From contig OU862931.1 in NCBI GenBank assembly GCA_917880885.1, positions 17,402,736 through 17,466,735 of the forward strand: a stretch of DNA of 64,000 bases, in the 5' to 3' direction. A model generated the notes under the pieces. It saw nothing but the letters and a program-made list of their open reading frames with translations. It was not told where the DNA came from and ran no database searches. This DNA comes from Limnephilus marmoratus. Its lineage: Eukaryota > Arthropoda > Insecta > Trichoptera > Limnephilidae. Shown here piece by piece: positions 1-11,419 of the stretch. A program made the position numbers and the translations under genes. Position 1 is the first letter of the stretch. Each line of letters begins with the position of its first letter.

Positions 1-44
1 TTCGAGCTAGTGCGGTTTCGTCTGGATAAGTTGGGTTTGAATTG

Positions 45-213
45 TGTTTTTTTATTACATTATATACTTTTTCATAACAATTCCACGTAGGAGGGCCTGT
101 GACATCTTCGGGAATTCTGTGTGGACAGGAAAGATTGAACATAAGTCTTGAAAGAACTGGAGGGAGGAAATACATAGGCCGGCATATCATTCGACAGCCA
201 AGCTGTTGAACTC
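45..213 (-). mobile_element. LINE L-A 3' end, 5'-truncated relic
   Basis: The stretch matches, in the same order, the 3' tail of the L-A LINE copy at 42086-42752: a T-rich start (poly-A side on the minus strand), the block around 'aggagggcctgtgacatc', the lysine/leucine-coding stretch 'aacataagtcttgaaag', and the block ending 'cagccaagctgttgaac'. Only the last part of the reverse-transcriptase ORF and the 3' UTR remain, with several indels. It lacks one arm of the GGCCCTGAGG stem-loop that the other copies keep. No function is expected. Confidence 0.6.
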
Positions 214-1051
214 AGTTGGATTAAACTGAATTGGTGTTTACCAAATTTTTGTTGAGAAATTAGTGAGATTACTAATCGTGCATTACAACTAATTTGTTGA
301 ATATGAGTCTTAATACGTAAGTTGCAGCTAACTTCATGTAGATATACAACTATAAAAGGTTCCCAAGCCCTGGACTAGCCGGAATAATCAGATTCGGATA
401 TAAATTATTTCTGGAAACGTCTCACATAAACGCTCCAAGCGGAAACACGACACAGGTCTTTACCCAGAAAGGGGTGATCATAATATTCTGGGAAATTAAC
501 GAAACTCGGCACCACTCTTCAGAAAAACGATCAACAGATATTCATGCATCTAAGAAATCGCTCAAGATGAATAAATAAAATAACCTTTTTAGCTTTAGCT
601 CAGAAAAAGATTTTTGTTAATAATTTATTTCTTATCCAACTAATGTTAGGTGTTAATAAACTATCAATCTTACATGTATGGTGGTTCATACAATGTTTTG
701 TAAAAAGGTGAGAGTTTCGCGTAGAAGAGCGTGTCGTTAATCGAAAGCGAATAATAGAAGTTTACTTATTGAAAATCATCATAAAAATAAAATAAATCAT
801 TGAAAAACTAATTAACAATTATTACTGTCTCAGAAAAAAGGCATTGTAAAAACGTATTCGGAAATATTTAAGTAGGTATGTAAAAAGTTAAGATTATCAA
901 CTGCAGATTGCCGCTGCATAATACAAAACGCGCGCATCTCCTTGGGAATAGCTGCGAATTCGGAGACTACGGTTTTTTATTAAACTCCAAAAATTGGTTG
1001 GTAAAGATTTTTTTTCAAATGTGAAGTCGTTACTTTTATTTAATTAGCAGA
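214..1051. other. No gene recognised
   Basis: AT-rich sequence with no long open frame and no terminal repeats or tandem structure that I can support. Confidence 0.5.
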
Positions 1052-1053
1052 TA

Positions 1054-1655
1054 CAGTACTGTGCGAATTAATGTAAACACGTGATATTTAGCACAATTTT
1101 GTTCTTGCAGTTGTATGTAGCATATTGTAATAGCGGCCATTTTGTGTTCGTGTTCTACCATTCAGTGAGTTACGAGACACACCAAGCTACAGATGCGTTA
1201 AATTTTGTAATTTTTTAGAATTACAGTTTTTTTGCAGAGGTAAACTTAACTAAACCTTTTTGTTTCTTATTTTTAAAGATGGATATTTCTCAAACGCACA
1301 AAGATTGTTAATATTTCAAAGACAAAAAAATTACATATGTTGAATAGCCAGGTAACTTTCCGGATCCTAATCCAATTGAAAATCGGTGGGCTATAGTTAA
1401 AGCAAGACAAGCACAATAAAAACAAAGCTGTTTGAGGCAGTAATTTAGAGACACGCAAATATCAGAAAATTGTTAAAAAAAATTGTTGATTCTATGCCAA
1501 ACCGTGTACAAGAAGTTGTAAAAGTTAAGGCAGGACACACTTCGTATTAAAAAAACATTAATTGTAATTGTTTCTCTATTTTTTTTCTTCAATAGTGAAT
1601 ATATATTATTTTTTCTAATTCTACACGTGTGTTCACATTAATTCGCATAGTACTG
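1054..1655 (+). mobile_element. Tc1/mariner element, internally deleted
   Basis: Both ends carry imperfect terminal inverted repeats of about 30 bp, starting CAGTACTRTGCGAATTAATG, and each is flanked by TA (1052-1053 and 1656-1657), the canonical Tc1/mariner target duplication. At 602 bp it is less than half the length of a typical autonomous Tc1 element. The interior holds the C-terminal part of the transposase (see 1348-1550). The DNA-binding domain and the first two catalytic aspartates are missing. It is non-autonomous, and age cannot be judged from one copy. Confidence 0.9.
1348..1550 (+). pseudogene. Tc1-type transposase C-terminus relic
   Basis: Translation from 1348 gives PGNFPDPNPIENRWAIVK, the hallmark third-carboxylate region of Tc1 transposases (family consensus W-P-G-N-S-P-D-L-N-P-I-E-N-x-W). 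The Trp codon just before it is now TAG (1345-1347). A second block at 1491-1550 reads SMPNRVQEVVKVKAGHTSY and stop, matching the usual Tc1 C-terminus. Part of the intervening helix is frame-disrupted. The protein once cut and joined DNA at TA sites. This copy cannot. Confidence 0.88.
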
Positions 1656-1657
1656 TA

Positions 1658-2543
1658 GTTGTTTAAGTACCTACCTACTTACAAATCTTATGATTTCATG
1701 GGAAAATTTGAAATATTTTTATTTTGATATTTTGAAATTTGGTAAAATTTAAGATAAGAGAAAATTAGAAACATACTTTTTGGTCTATTGTTCACAGAAC
1801 TACTTATGTATGAATGACCTACAATGAATTCCTACAAATACGATTTTCTATATCCTTTATGAATAAAAGGCTACTTTATTTGTATTCGTTGTTTTCGATT
1901 TCCACAAAAAATTAAGTTTTTTATAACGAGAACAATATTTACACCGACTTTAAAACATCATAAAGAGTGTTCCCGATTTTGTACGCTTACAGGTATTTTT
2001 GGCAACTCATCAAAGGTGGTCCATTTCTCAAGATTTTCTAACTGACCTTCGTCGGAATAATGAATGAAAAAAGAATGGCATCCCAAATGATATTGAAGTT
2101 ATAAGCTCGAGTCACGTACCTAAGCTAATGTCCTCCCACGTGAATTATACAAATTACAGTTGATACATTGACATTACGCTAATGGTAAATAATTACACGA
2201 GTCACCTTCAAGCCACGACCACTCCGAATTACTCTGAAAGATATTGTGTATTAGGTTAAAAGGAAAAACCATTTGTTTAGATTAGTTTTTTTGTTTTTCT
2301 GGGGATATTATTAACAGGTGAGTTTGGAAGGTAATATAATATTGCGACCATGAACGCGATTCTTACAGTTTTGAAGGCTAGGCAAATTATTAAAATATCA
2401 CAAAAAAAAACACGAACAAAAAGTTGTGGCCATTTTTATTAACGAAACGATGATGACGAGTTGCATTTTATAGACTTTGGAAGAATGCTATTTATTCTAT
2501 TATAATAATAGTTTAAAGATAAAATAATTAGTGTAATTTATAT
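1658..2543. other. No gene recognised
   Basis: AT-rich and non-coding as far as I can see. No repeat shared with the rest of the window was noticed. Confidence 0.45.
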
Positions 2544-2910
2544 GAGGAGAATGCCAACATTCTTATAAATACTAACCAGGAATTATTAGATTCCTGGTCA
2601 AATAAAATTATTCACGCAAAACACTTCAATTATCTCAACCAAACGTATGTTGACAAACTTTCGTCAAACAAATGGTTGAGTATTGGAGAGTTGAACGCGG
2701 AAATAGAAGAATTTATGCTTGCCATTCAAGATAGAGTCATTAATACTAAAAATTATAGGAAGCATATAATCAAATTGATGATTTATGTAGAAAATGTTTG
2801 GCTTTTCCGGAAACTATAGAACATATTATATCGGGATCGGATCGGGATTGTTAACATTTAGGCACAATAAGGTTTTAAAAATATTTCACCAAAGTTTGGT
2901 AATAAAACAT
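2544..2910 (+). pseudogene. LINE ORF C-terminal fragment with zinc-knuckle region
   Basis: An open frame without a start codon runs from 2544 to about 2780 and reads ...SNKWLSIGELNAEIEEF followed by MLAIQDRVINTKNYRKHI. I recognise this as the region after the reverse-transcriptase domain of a widespread insect non-LTR family (E-x-F-M-x-A-I-Q-D-x-V-I-N-T-x-N-Y). After a frameshift near 2780 the next block reads DDLCRKC...ETIEHIISGS, the start of the CCHC knuckle with its third Cys replaced by Ser. It is truncated at both ends with no poly-A tail seen. Exact clade is uncertain. Confidence 0.75.
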
Positions 2911-3387
2911 AACTTGATTGATTGCCGTAATATAGTTTTTAACCAGTTGTTGTTTCGGCTACTGGCATAATACCTAGGTCTCTTATTCAAAATTTAGGCA
3001 TATTAGATTTGACAAAGAATTTATATATAAAAATGCAAAAATCAGTCATTTTAAATACATGTAGGATTACAAAAGATTTTTAAAATATTTATATTGAGGA
3101 ATCAGTAGGATTTATAGGTTCAATTAGGAGTTCCACAGAGCCGAAACCTCTGATATAAAAATATCTGGAGTCGGTGAATTTTTTTCCCATTTGGTCTCTG
3201 GTAGGTTGACATGTTGTTCTTGTATTGTTTTGTATTTATAATACTTATATGTGCAATTGCATAGCGTGGATTGACTAGATGATCATTTGGGAAGTGTGTG
3301 AAAGGGTTTAGTTTTTCCTGTGGGGAAAATTTAACCCTGACATTGAAATCTGGTGCGTTAAAAATAATTAGGTACTTGATTTTTTTA
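2911..3387. other. Unassigned stretch with one minus-strand ORF
   Basis: A 98-codon minus-strand ORF (3120-3416) overlaps the end of the next SINE and resembles nothing I can name. AT-rich elsewhere. Confidence 0.3.
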
Positions 3388-3793
3388 TGTGAATACCGCG
3401 TATACAATATATACATGCCAATCGTCTGGAGCCATTGAGACTATAGTATCCCCAATTGAGGAGTGTTGTGAGACTGAAGGTGGTGGAGAGGGGAAGTAAA
3501 TGGGGAAGAGAAACTGGAGAAGCATCTGTCCTTTCAGATCTGGTCACCAAAAACCGGCTAAAGCCATTTCAAGCAACGTTTCAAATTCTGAAAAGTTGTC
3601 TTATACCAGGGTCATAGCGAGAGTATCTTCAACTCTGGAACGTGCAGCAAATAAACCACATTTTATTTTTATTGAATTAATTGTGAAACAAAACATATAA
3701 ATTTAAAAAAATTTACTTGGCAAGCCAGGATTTGAAACAGCGACCTTCGAATTGTTAGTCGAGAGTCTTACCCCTCGACCACGGAGGCCTCTA
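3388..3793 (-). mobile_element. tRNA-derived SINE (SINE-S), near full length
   Basis: On the minus strand it starts with a tRNA-like head: GGCCTCCGTGGTCGAGGGG holds a pol III A box, and TTTCAAATCC is a decayed B box. An A/T-rich linker and the conserved family body follow (blocks such as 'tggctttagccggtttttgg', 'cccaattgagg' and 'gaataccgcg'), shared with copies at 15973, 16540 and 52558. A short A-run follows the 3' end. It would need a LINE reverse transcriptase in trans to move. Confidence 0.82.
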
Positions 3794-4736
3794 AATACCA
3801 AATAATTGTGAGTAAGTACTATTATCATATTTCTGAAAATGTAAAAAATAGGCAGGAACCCACTAACGTTTTTTTTAAACTAAAGGGCAATACTCATAAT
3901 CGTAAGGGAAGCAGATTTTTATTAAAATCTGGTGAGACCGGTAAAACTTTGCACGCTTGGCTTCAAAACAGGGGGAAGCTCACTATCTACTTTAGATTTC
4001 GAAAAACTCTTCGTAAAGCCCCTTTAAAGCTCCGTAAATAATTTATCAATATTTATAATTTCGTGGGGTAACTATAAAATTATCCTGTGTTATCATTGAA
4101 TTATAACTGAATTACAAGATGGTAATCAATCTGATAACTGTTGATGATAAGTTTGGTTAAATCGATTTATGTGTTGGGAACCATATCTAATGCTTATATT
4201 TTGGATAAAAGAAAATGGCTCCTCGTTTATTTAATGTACGTTATTTATTCGCACCTTCGATCAAAATACGTCAATGATTCGCACAAATATATTGACTTAC
4301 CTAATTTTTACATACAAAAATACAACGAAAACAATTCCACAAATTTTAGTGCTACAGCTAGCTAAGTCAGTGGCGTAATTGAAACATGGAAAAACACTTG
4401 TGGTAACTAGAGTTACCTAATAGAGAACTCCAGTCCAATTTTTTTAAATGAATAATGACCTTCCAACTTAAATAACTGCATTTTTATTTTTATTTTTAGT
4501 GTTAGTTTTAAGAGTTAAAATAATTGTCAAAGTTTTAATTTTTCAAGATCCCCCGAAAACCACCGTATGTAGGGTGAATCGTTTGACGTCATCACTCCTG
4601 AAAAATTAATATAGGATCGGCCAATCAGCTGATCAACTGCCGCCATTTTGAATTCCGTTGTTCGAAGTATTCTCCCTAGAAGTAGCATTACTATTTTTTT
4701 GTGGAGTAGTTTTTTATTTAGGCCTAAATAATGTTT
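3794..4736. other. No gene recognised; two short unassigned ORFs
   Basis: Plus-strand ORFs of 77 and 74 codons (3808-4041 and 4141-4365) are basic or hydrophobic and lack recognisable motifs. I do not call them genes. Confidence 0.35.
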
Positions 4737-5212
4737 CAATAAACACAACAACTAAATCTCTATAAACAGTATGTAAATATTTTCGTTATTTGTTTTTGGG
4801 GTGTTATGCCGTGTTGCGCTACCTCCTTCTTTAGCCAACGTTTCGTACTTCGTTGCGGTGTCCATCATCAGGGCAGATCCGGTAGATGTGTAACTCTAAA
4901 ATTATCTTGTGTTATGTAAATAAACGAATAAATTAATACGATGGCTTGTGTCAAACCTACATTCCCATACAATGACTTTACGGTGACGTCACGACACGAC
5001 GAACAGTGACGACACCACTAAACATTTCAATAATGCCAACTTGACGGCGTGTTTTTACGATCCGATTAAAAATGGACTTTTCAATAATTTTTTAAAAACT
5101 CTGCGTTTAATATTATTAAATAAAACTTATATATTCAGAATCAGCGTTTATTGGTTTATATGAAGATATTTTTTTAAAGCCATAATATTTTTCACTGGAG
5201 TTACTTATTACA
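4737..5212 (+). repeat. Repeat X, copy 1 (interrupted)
   Basis: It matches, in opposite orientation, the segment 44396-45705. Shared blocks run from 'ataaacacaacaactaaat' through 'atacgatggcttgt' and 'cagaatcagcgtttattgg' to 'atttttcactggagtta'. The ends show a weak inverted repeat (CAATAAACRC). Copy 1 is interrupted at 4779-4912 by a small insertion with a 9-bp TSD. Copy 2 lacks that insertion but carries two others. Class unknown, probably a DNA element. Confidence 0.7.
4779..4912. mobile_element. Small MITE-like insertion, 9-bp TSD
   Basis: It is flanked by the perfect duplication TATGTAAAT (4770-4778 and 4913-4921). The repeat X copy at 45.6 kb reads straight across this site without the insert. 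The left part, 'ggggtgttatgccgtgttgc', and an internal 'catcatcagggcagatc' block recur at 30148-30306. A 9-bp duplication is typical of Mutator-like elements, but no transposase is present, so the class is tentative. Confidence 0.65.
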
Positions 5213-6051
5213 GAATTAGACGATACCATTTTTTGGAGATACCCACAAAAAACATATTGAAATAACTTGATGATTCCAATGCGTTACGACTTTTCTGTTT
5301 GTAGCATTCATAGACAAGGAAAAAGAGCTATGCTTTTAGTGTGGTAATTACCACCACGTTATGATTTTAAAAATGGAATTCAACTTGTCAAAACTAGTAG
5401 AAACTTGGAACTTCAAAAATCTTCAGCTTTTCGAAACGTTGTATTTAGAAAACGCGAATTATAAGTAGTATTCATTTGGCGAATCGTGTACGAGTCTGGT
5501 GTGTATTTGTATCCAGTATCCGCCGGACGTAATTGCAAACACGACAGAGAAGAGGCTATCATTCCTTCGCCGAAGTGGTCGCTGGTCCGCCGTTGGACGT
5601 TGGAGTGCTTACTCATTCGTGATCAACATGTGTAAACAGAATAGCGATGTGTCATACATACTATCTACATACTACAAAACATTATAATGCAACGTACACA
5701 GTGGCAGTTCGCCGCCCATCTAATTGGGAATTCAATCGGAGGTAAAAAAATACATAAAATTTCCTCAGAATATCTTTGAAACCAGAAAAATTGCCACTAA
5801 ACATGAAAATCACAGATAAAAATCATTTGACTATTGCAAAATACTAGATACAAATTTGATGTTATCAAATCTGATATGAGCTGCGCTACCGGTTACGTAG
5901 GAGATAAATAAAGGTTTGCAATTTTACCACTCTAGCGTCATTGGTAGTCTGGCAAACGAGAATGGTTGATGCGAAGAAACCAATTGTGGTAGGACGCGGG
6001 GTCAACCGAAAAAATCACGAATCTCCGACGTTTTGTATGAATTATATGTTA
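5213..6051. other. No gene recognised
   Basis: No convincing coding region, and no internal repeat copies that I can support. Confidence 0.4.
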
Positions 6052-6397
6052 CTAGCTGGTACCCGGCAAGCTTTGCTATGCCATTTAATTAAGAAATTGT
6101 TTCTCCCTGCGTGTCCTTTCACACTCACCCCGTTCCCCTTCCTCACCCGCGTCCCCTCCCCTCCCCCCTCCCGCATTCCATACATTCAGTCCCTTTTCAT
6201 TCATTTTCTAAACAGCTCGCGTGCCACCTATTGCAATTTTTTAATACAAATTTCATTATGCCAGAGCTTACCAGTAGTTTTATACAAATCATGTCCTGAC
6301 AATAACGAACACAAAAAAATAATTATCCAATTTGGTGCAGTCGTTCGGAAGTACTGCGCGTACACACGTTTCGGCGATTCATTTTTATTTGTATAGA
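6052..6397 (-). mobile_element. Helitron H1, non-autonomous
   Basis: On the minus strand it begins TCTATACAAATAAAAATGAA and ends with a short GC-rich hairpin region (ggcaaag...gccggg-type) and CTAG at 6055-6052. This is the TC...CTRR layout of Helitrons, with A|T flanks and no target duplication. A pyrimidine-rich tract of about 90 bp (6105-6180) produces misleading Pro/Ser ORFs. No Rep/helicase is encoded. Sister copies are at 11454, 27338, 40669, 51391 and 63697. Confidence 0.75.
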
Positions 6398-6455
6398 TAG
6401 AATAAGAAGATAGAAGATGGAAGATAGAAGATAGAAGAGAGATAGATTAGGTTAA
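6391..6455. repeat. GATA/AGAAGATA microsatellite at Helitron 5' end
   Basis: Degenerate gata and gaagata units begin exactly at the 5' (TC) end of the H1 copy. The same arrangement is seen at 11339-11460 and 51763-51895. Confidence 0.75.
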
Positions 6456-6796
6456 AGTTACTAGTTATAGGAAGTATCTTAGGAGTGCCCCTGAGGTGAT
6501 TTATCGCAAGAACGGTGCTATAAAATGCATCCAACACTAATATCAGTAGATACTAGTCTATTTAACTTTTTAGTCCGAAGTCCTCGGCGTTGCCCGGGAT
6601 GTATGGAGAAATTTTCGAAATCAGACATAGACTACGACCTTACTCTTGCTTTGAAGGTCAAGTGTGCAAAATTTCATCAATCTTGGAATAAATCGGTCAA
6701 TAGATAGATAGTTCAGAAAATTCATAGGCAATTCTTAAACTTGGTTCAGAAAATTCATAGGAGCTGAATGTATTTAGCACGTATGTGATTAATATA

Positions 6797-6850
6797 TATA
6801 ACAGGAAATAACAGGAAAACAGGAAATAACAGGAAAATAACAATAACAGG
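6797..6850. repeat. Short ACAGGAAA-type direct repeats
   Basis: Five imperfect 'aacaggaaa' units lie directly at the 5' truncation point of the LINE that begins at about 6843. The last unit is part of the LINE reading frame (ITGKLV). Confidence 0.7.
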
Positions 6851-7724
6851 AAAACTTGTTTCATATGCAGATGATACTGCAATTATATTCCAAGCAAATT
6901 CATGGAATGAACTTGAAACAACTGCTAATCATGATATTAATATCTTGAAAGAATGGTTTGACGAAAATTTATTAACATTAAACATTGAAAAAACCTATTA
7001 TATACCTTTTAGTATAAATAACAAAAAATCTCCCCCCATCGCAATAAATATTAAAATTCATTCAAAAAAATGTACCACTAAATTATTAGCATGCCAAAAT
7101 AATGACTGTCTATTCATAGCAAATAAAAAAGAAATAAAATATTTGGGTGTAATAATAGATAGTAACCTTCAGTGGAAGACTCAAATTACCAATACTATAA
7201 ATAGATTAAGAAAACTTATATACATATTTATTAATTTAAGAAATATACTTAACTTAAAAATTCTTAAAAATATATAATATGCTCTAGCCCATTCGATAAT
7301 ACAATACGGTATCGTTGCATGGGGAGGAGCTTACAAAACCTCAATTTTACCGTTGGAAATTACTCAAAGATTAATAATCAAAATTATTACTAAGAAACCA
7401 TCAGATTATTCAACCTCTCAACTTTTTCAAGACTTTCAAGTCCCACCTCTAAGAAATACATATATAAAAAATACACTGCTTCAAATACACAAAGACTATT
7501 CTAAGAAGTCGCACCACGCCATGGTCCGCGTTGAGAGCAATAGGCAAAACACAGTGGGTGGCTTGTGTACGCCATTAATGCATACCAGTTTTGCACAACA
7601 CTACTACACGTACAATGGAGTGGTGTGGTTTAATCAACTAGAAATAGAGCTGAGATTAGAACCTGACTACAATAAATTCAAAAATAAATTAAACAATAAT
7701 ATCTTAAATAATTTAGCCACTTAG
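6843..7724 (+). pseudogene. Reverse transcriptase C-terminal part (YADD onward)
   Basis: One reading frame is open across about 294 codons apart from a single TAA at 7275-7277, where relatives have Tyr in V-Y-Y-A-L. Motifs in order: SYADDT catalytic loop (6861-6878), NLLTLNIEKT (6966-6995), KYLGVIID (7138-7161), the thumb (RKLIYIF), a YGIVAWGGAY block, and the family C-terminus with TRTSFAQ-like residues (HTSFAQHYYTYNG) near 7580-7620. The N-terminal fingers and the endonuclease are missing. One nonsense mutation in such a long frame suggests a fairly recent insertion. Confidence 0.85.
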
Positions 7725-8095
7725 AACCGCATTTACCTTAAATTAACAATATTTATTCAAAAATTTATTTTGTATTATTATTTTTTATATTATTTTTTTT
7801 CACACATTTGATTTATGTAAGTACGTAAATATAATGTATGTGTTATAATTTTTAATTTTAATTTTTTAAATTTTTATATATATTTTCTTTTCCCTTTACA
7901 CACGAGTAGTTACACTCTTGTAAAGGTTATATATTATATACATACATATATATGTTTATACTATTTCTAATCAATGTTGCATGTTAGTATTTAATGATTT
8001 GAGTTTAATCCGATTGTAACCTGAAAATGCAATTACTCATGATTATATTACATGTATATATATATAAAAACTAATAAAAAATAAAAAAATAAATT
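6843..8095 (+). mobile_element. 5'-truncated jockey/CR1-group LINE
   Basis: The copy covers the end of the palm domain and the thumb of the reverse transcriptase (6843-7724), then an AT-rich 3' UTR of about 370 bp that ends in an A-rich tail (8065-8095). The 5' end stops just ahead of the catalytic YADD, the usual mark of abortive target-primed reverse transcription. Upstream and downstream flanks share a diverged motif (6762-6795 and 8226-8262). I treat that as possibly older sequence rather than a proven TSD. Confidence 0.8.
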
Positions 8096-8859
8096 TCACA
8101 GGTAATCGCTCGGACAGATTATTGGAACAAAATTTTTCAGCACGGAGTTTGAATTGCGCGCTGTTTAAAATATGGTTTAACTATAATACCAGTTTGTCTT
8201 ACTAAACATATCACAACAAAAACCTATAGGTGCTGAATTAATTTAGCACGTACCTACATGATTAATTTGAGACTCGGTTCTGGGTAGTATTTTTCGGACA
8301 AGCGATTTTTAGCGCTAAATTATAAAACCTAATAGTTTGTCTTATTTTCTATTTTTTTTTTGCAGTTCGTTTTTCACAGTGCACAAACGTTCTTTAGGGA
8401 AAATCGCCATGCGCCACCGTTAGAACATGGTCCATGACAAACACTGAATCATTTCTCGTTCCAAGATTGCAGACTATTTAATTGTCGAGCATTGCGTTTT
8501 ATCTGCCATTAGAGTGACAACGCCCATGTTGAGCATCTCATTTTTCTTGGAAAGTGAGATATCGTGTTGTCTTAACTGACAACAATCTCAGAATCCAACC
8601 ATTTTTTCACTTAAAAGAGAGACTTCCATTAAATCAATCAATGTTATCATGGAGCGAATACACTTGCGAGCCGAACCACGAATCATAGGAAAGGAACAAA
8701 CCAATCGCAAACAGCATGAACCGAATAAAGTATGAGAGGAAAAGACGAAATATGGGACCATGAGACTGCCACTAAATGTTCATAATAGGAGATTTCTTAA
8801 ATTATTTAATAACAATATTGCATACTTCAATCCAATATATTAAATATATATCATCTGTA
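8096..8859. other. No gene recognised
   Basis: The block at 8226-8262 resembles 6762-6795 ('gctgaat...atttagcacgta'). No coding potential was recognised. Confidence 0.4.
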
Positions 8860-9556
8860 TTATTGAATGTGCCTATATCAATATCTGTAACTCCTTCGAT
8901 GCAACTGGATGGAGTAACATTAGCCAACTGTGATTCATTTAAGTATCTGGGCTCACTAATCCACAGAGACGAGGATGTGCAGCGGATGTCATCCATAGAA
9001 TAGGTGTGGGATGGATTAAATTTAGATCCGTAACAGGAATATTGTGTGACTCCAAAATGCCTATAAAACTGAAAGGAAAAATAAACCAGACCATTGTAAG
9101 ACCCGCAATAATGTATGGCTCCGAATGCTGGACTATGTACAACTCCTACACTAGGCAACTTGAAACAGCAGAAATGCGAATGCTTAGATGGTCGGCAGGA
9201 GTATCATTAAAAGATAAGATCAAAAGTTCACGCATTCGTGGTAGCCTGGGTGTCACAGACATAAATAGCAAGCTGGAAGAACGACAGTTGAGATGGTATG
9301 GACATATAAGACGGAGACCATCAGACCACACAGTGAGGCAGGCAATGTCTATGGAGCTTCATCGACAGTCATCCAAAGGAAGACCGAAGAACTCCTGGAC
9401 GACTCAATGTTCCAAAATTCTTCGGAGAAACGGCCTGGATGAAGGCGATACCCAGAACAGAAGATATTACAACCTGAGAACGAGAAGAGCCGACCCCAAC
9501 AGCCTACCTAGGCAATGAGTTGGGACAGCGCAAAGGAAGAAGGAAGAAGAAGAAGT
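8860..9556 (+). mobile_element. RTE-clade LINE 3' fragment
   Basis: This is the C-terminal end of an RTE-type polymerase ORF, then a very short 3' UTR that ends in GAAGAAGAAG repeats (9536-9554). RTE elements characteristically have short 3' UTRs with simple-repeat tails rather than poly-A. The element is 5'-truncated upstream of the FKYLGS motif. Confidence 0.85.
8872..9518 (+). pseudogene. RTE reverse transcriptase C-terminus, one frameshift
   Basis: The first frame (to 9003) gives LDGVTLANCDSFKYLGSLIH...DEDVQR. The second (9006-9518) continues GWIKFRSVTGILCDSKMP, then the hallmark VRPAIMYGSECWTM, ETAEMRMLRWSAGV and RQLRWYGHIRRR blocks. The two frames join by a one-base shift around 8985, where family members read D-V-x-x-R-I-x-x-G-W. 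The C-terminal domain is complete to its stop. It is not functional as it stands. Confidence 0.87.
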
Positions 9557-10004
9557 CTCACACATTTTAAAAATAAAATTGGCAATGTACGAAAGAGACA
9601 TGTCGTGGAGATTTGTTGGATTTGAACTTGAATGTGATTGTTTGTTATTTACTATTATTATCTTTTTACGCCATATTTTAATCTTTAGGTATGTTTTATT
9701 TTTCTTATTTCTCTAATATTTTTGTTTATGTCTTACATACAGAAAAATATTTCTTCTATGCATTCTACCTATGAACATTTTTAAGTGGATTATTAATATT
9801 TAGGCTCTTTATAATGTTAATCTTTAAAAAATTTCATGTTAATACTCTGTAAATATTCCAAAACAATAAATAAATAAAATAAATAAAGCATGTCAAGAAA
9901 GGATATGATTCTCACCAGGACGTTACTGAGAATTCCTAAACTTTAGAACGAAGTTCAAATCTAAAGCAAATATGAAGCAGAAATTTGATGGTATGAAGCA
10001 TTAA
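9557..10004 (+). other. Probable LINE 3' UTR tail, otherwise unassigned
   Basis: A non-coding AT-rich stretch ends in an (AATAA/AAATA)n run at about 9864-9896, as LINE tails elsewhere in the window do (41436-41457, 34250-34275). The parent element is not identifiable. Confidence 0.35.
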
Positions 10005-10285
10005 GGAAATCAAAACTGGAAGACTCAGGTGGGCTGGACATATCCAGAGAATGAGCGAAGGAGATATTCCAAAGCGAATTATGGATGGTGCACCTGGGGG
10101 TCGGAGAAGAGTTGGAAGACCAAAGCTTCGATGGCTGGATGGAGTGGTGAAGGATGCAAGCACCATCGGCATCCGAAACTGGCGCAACGCAGCACAACAC
10201 CGACAGTCATGGAGGCAGGCTCTCCTGGAGGCCAAGACCCGACCTGGGTTGTAGAGCCACAGATGATGATGATGATGATGAAGCA
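10005..10285 (+). mobile_element. RTE/Proto2-like LINE 3' fragment with ATG repeats
   Basis: A 5'-truncated polymerase C-terminus, stop at 10252-10254, then (GATGAT)n at 10262-10283 as the 3' terminus. The frame from about 10011 reads TGRLRWAGHIQRM, GRRRVGRPKLRWLDGV and RNWRNAAQHRQSWR, the conserved extreme C-terminus of RTE-like proteins. The reading frame has no internal stop, so the copy looks comparatively young. Confidence 0.83.
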
Positions 10286-11338
10286 TTAGAAAGTCTATGT
10301 CTACGGTGAGCTTTGTAGAGATTATAATTATGTCAACAGGATTTTCTTCAGAGAACTATTTTATCAATGCAACTATTTTTAGCTTGTAACATCCATTGTG
10401 AGATATTATGAAGCTTTAAAACATAAATTTGAGAACCAAAAGTAAGACGCTAAAATAAATTGTTCGTTCCAAATTTTTCCAATGCAAATCCGGGCAATAA
10501 AACTAATAAATTATAAGAATCACATCCAGCAAAAATTCCCACCATGACAAATGACATGAAAATAATTACGCGAGAATTCGGACCGGCAATAAAAATGTCG
10601 TTAAAGGATTGATCCAACATAAACTAGGAAGTTTTCTCATTAGTGGCAAGCCAAGTAATTAAGCTGTATCAATAGATGTCAGTAAGATAAACAGACGGGT
10701 TCGGCGAACTTGAATCCATCATCAAGATAAGATATCCTAATGCGAGTAAAACGACCTTCCAGACCGAAGGAAGTATAAAAATCGACGGTCGGATCAGAAG
10801 TCATAAACCGTGCATTAAAAACGTTGACCTTGTATTTATGGTTTAAAAATTAAACCCAAGTCATCAACCGCAAATTTACAACACAAAAAATAGACAAAAG
10901 AAAAACGTGACGAATTGCAATAGAAAAAAAAACATGGTCATGCTAACTTAGTACTTGTGTAGATAGAGGTAGGTACGGAGGATAAAACACAATAATACAT
11001 AACAATAGGTGAATCCGAGATTGGAAGTACTTGATCGTAAATAAGGCAAAACAGATAACGAAGTCAACAAGACTTTAAAATTTCGAGGTCAGCAGCTACG
11101 CAGCTAGTATATTATATTATTATTTAACTGTATATTACTTTATAATATAAACCACTCGACATCATACACAGGGGCATATCTACAAATAAAGTTTAGACTG
11201 TCGTGAAGACTGCTGTTAAGGATACTGAGATTAATTATCAATCAACGATCTTTGATTTGCTGGAAAGCCATTATTGGTAAAACTATGTAATCAAAACTAA
11301 GAATAAACTTCACAAAACCAAAAAGCAGCACAATAATC
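10286..11338. other. No gene recognised
   Basis: About 1 kb of AT-rich sequence with no coding or repeat assignment. Confidence 0.45.
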
Positions 11339-11349
11339 TATATCTATCT

Positions 11350-11419
<70 letters not shown>

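Noticed and set aside
1273..1458. Minus-strand 61-codon ORF inside the Tc1 element
   Set aside because: It is antisense to the recognisable transposase C-terminus.
6111..6299. Pro/Ser-rich ORFs in pyrimidine tracts (also near 11655, 27359, 40802, 51345, 63718)
   Set aside because: They arise from the biased tract of Helitron H1, shift frame between copies, and have no domain.
6762..8262. Flanking similar motifs read as a long LINE target duplication
   Set aside because: About 35 bp and diverged, with the edges not touching the LINE. Too uncertain to call a TSD.
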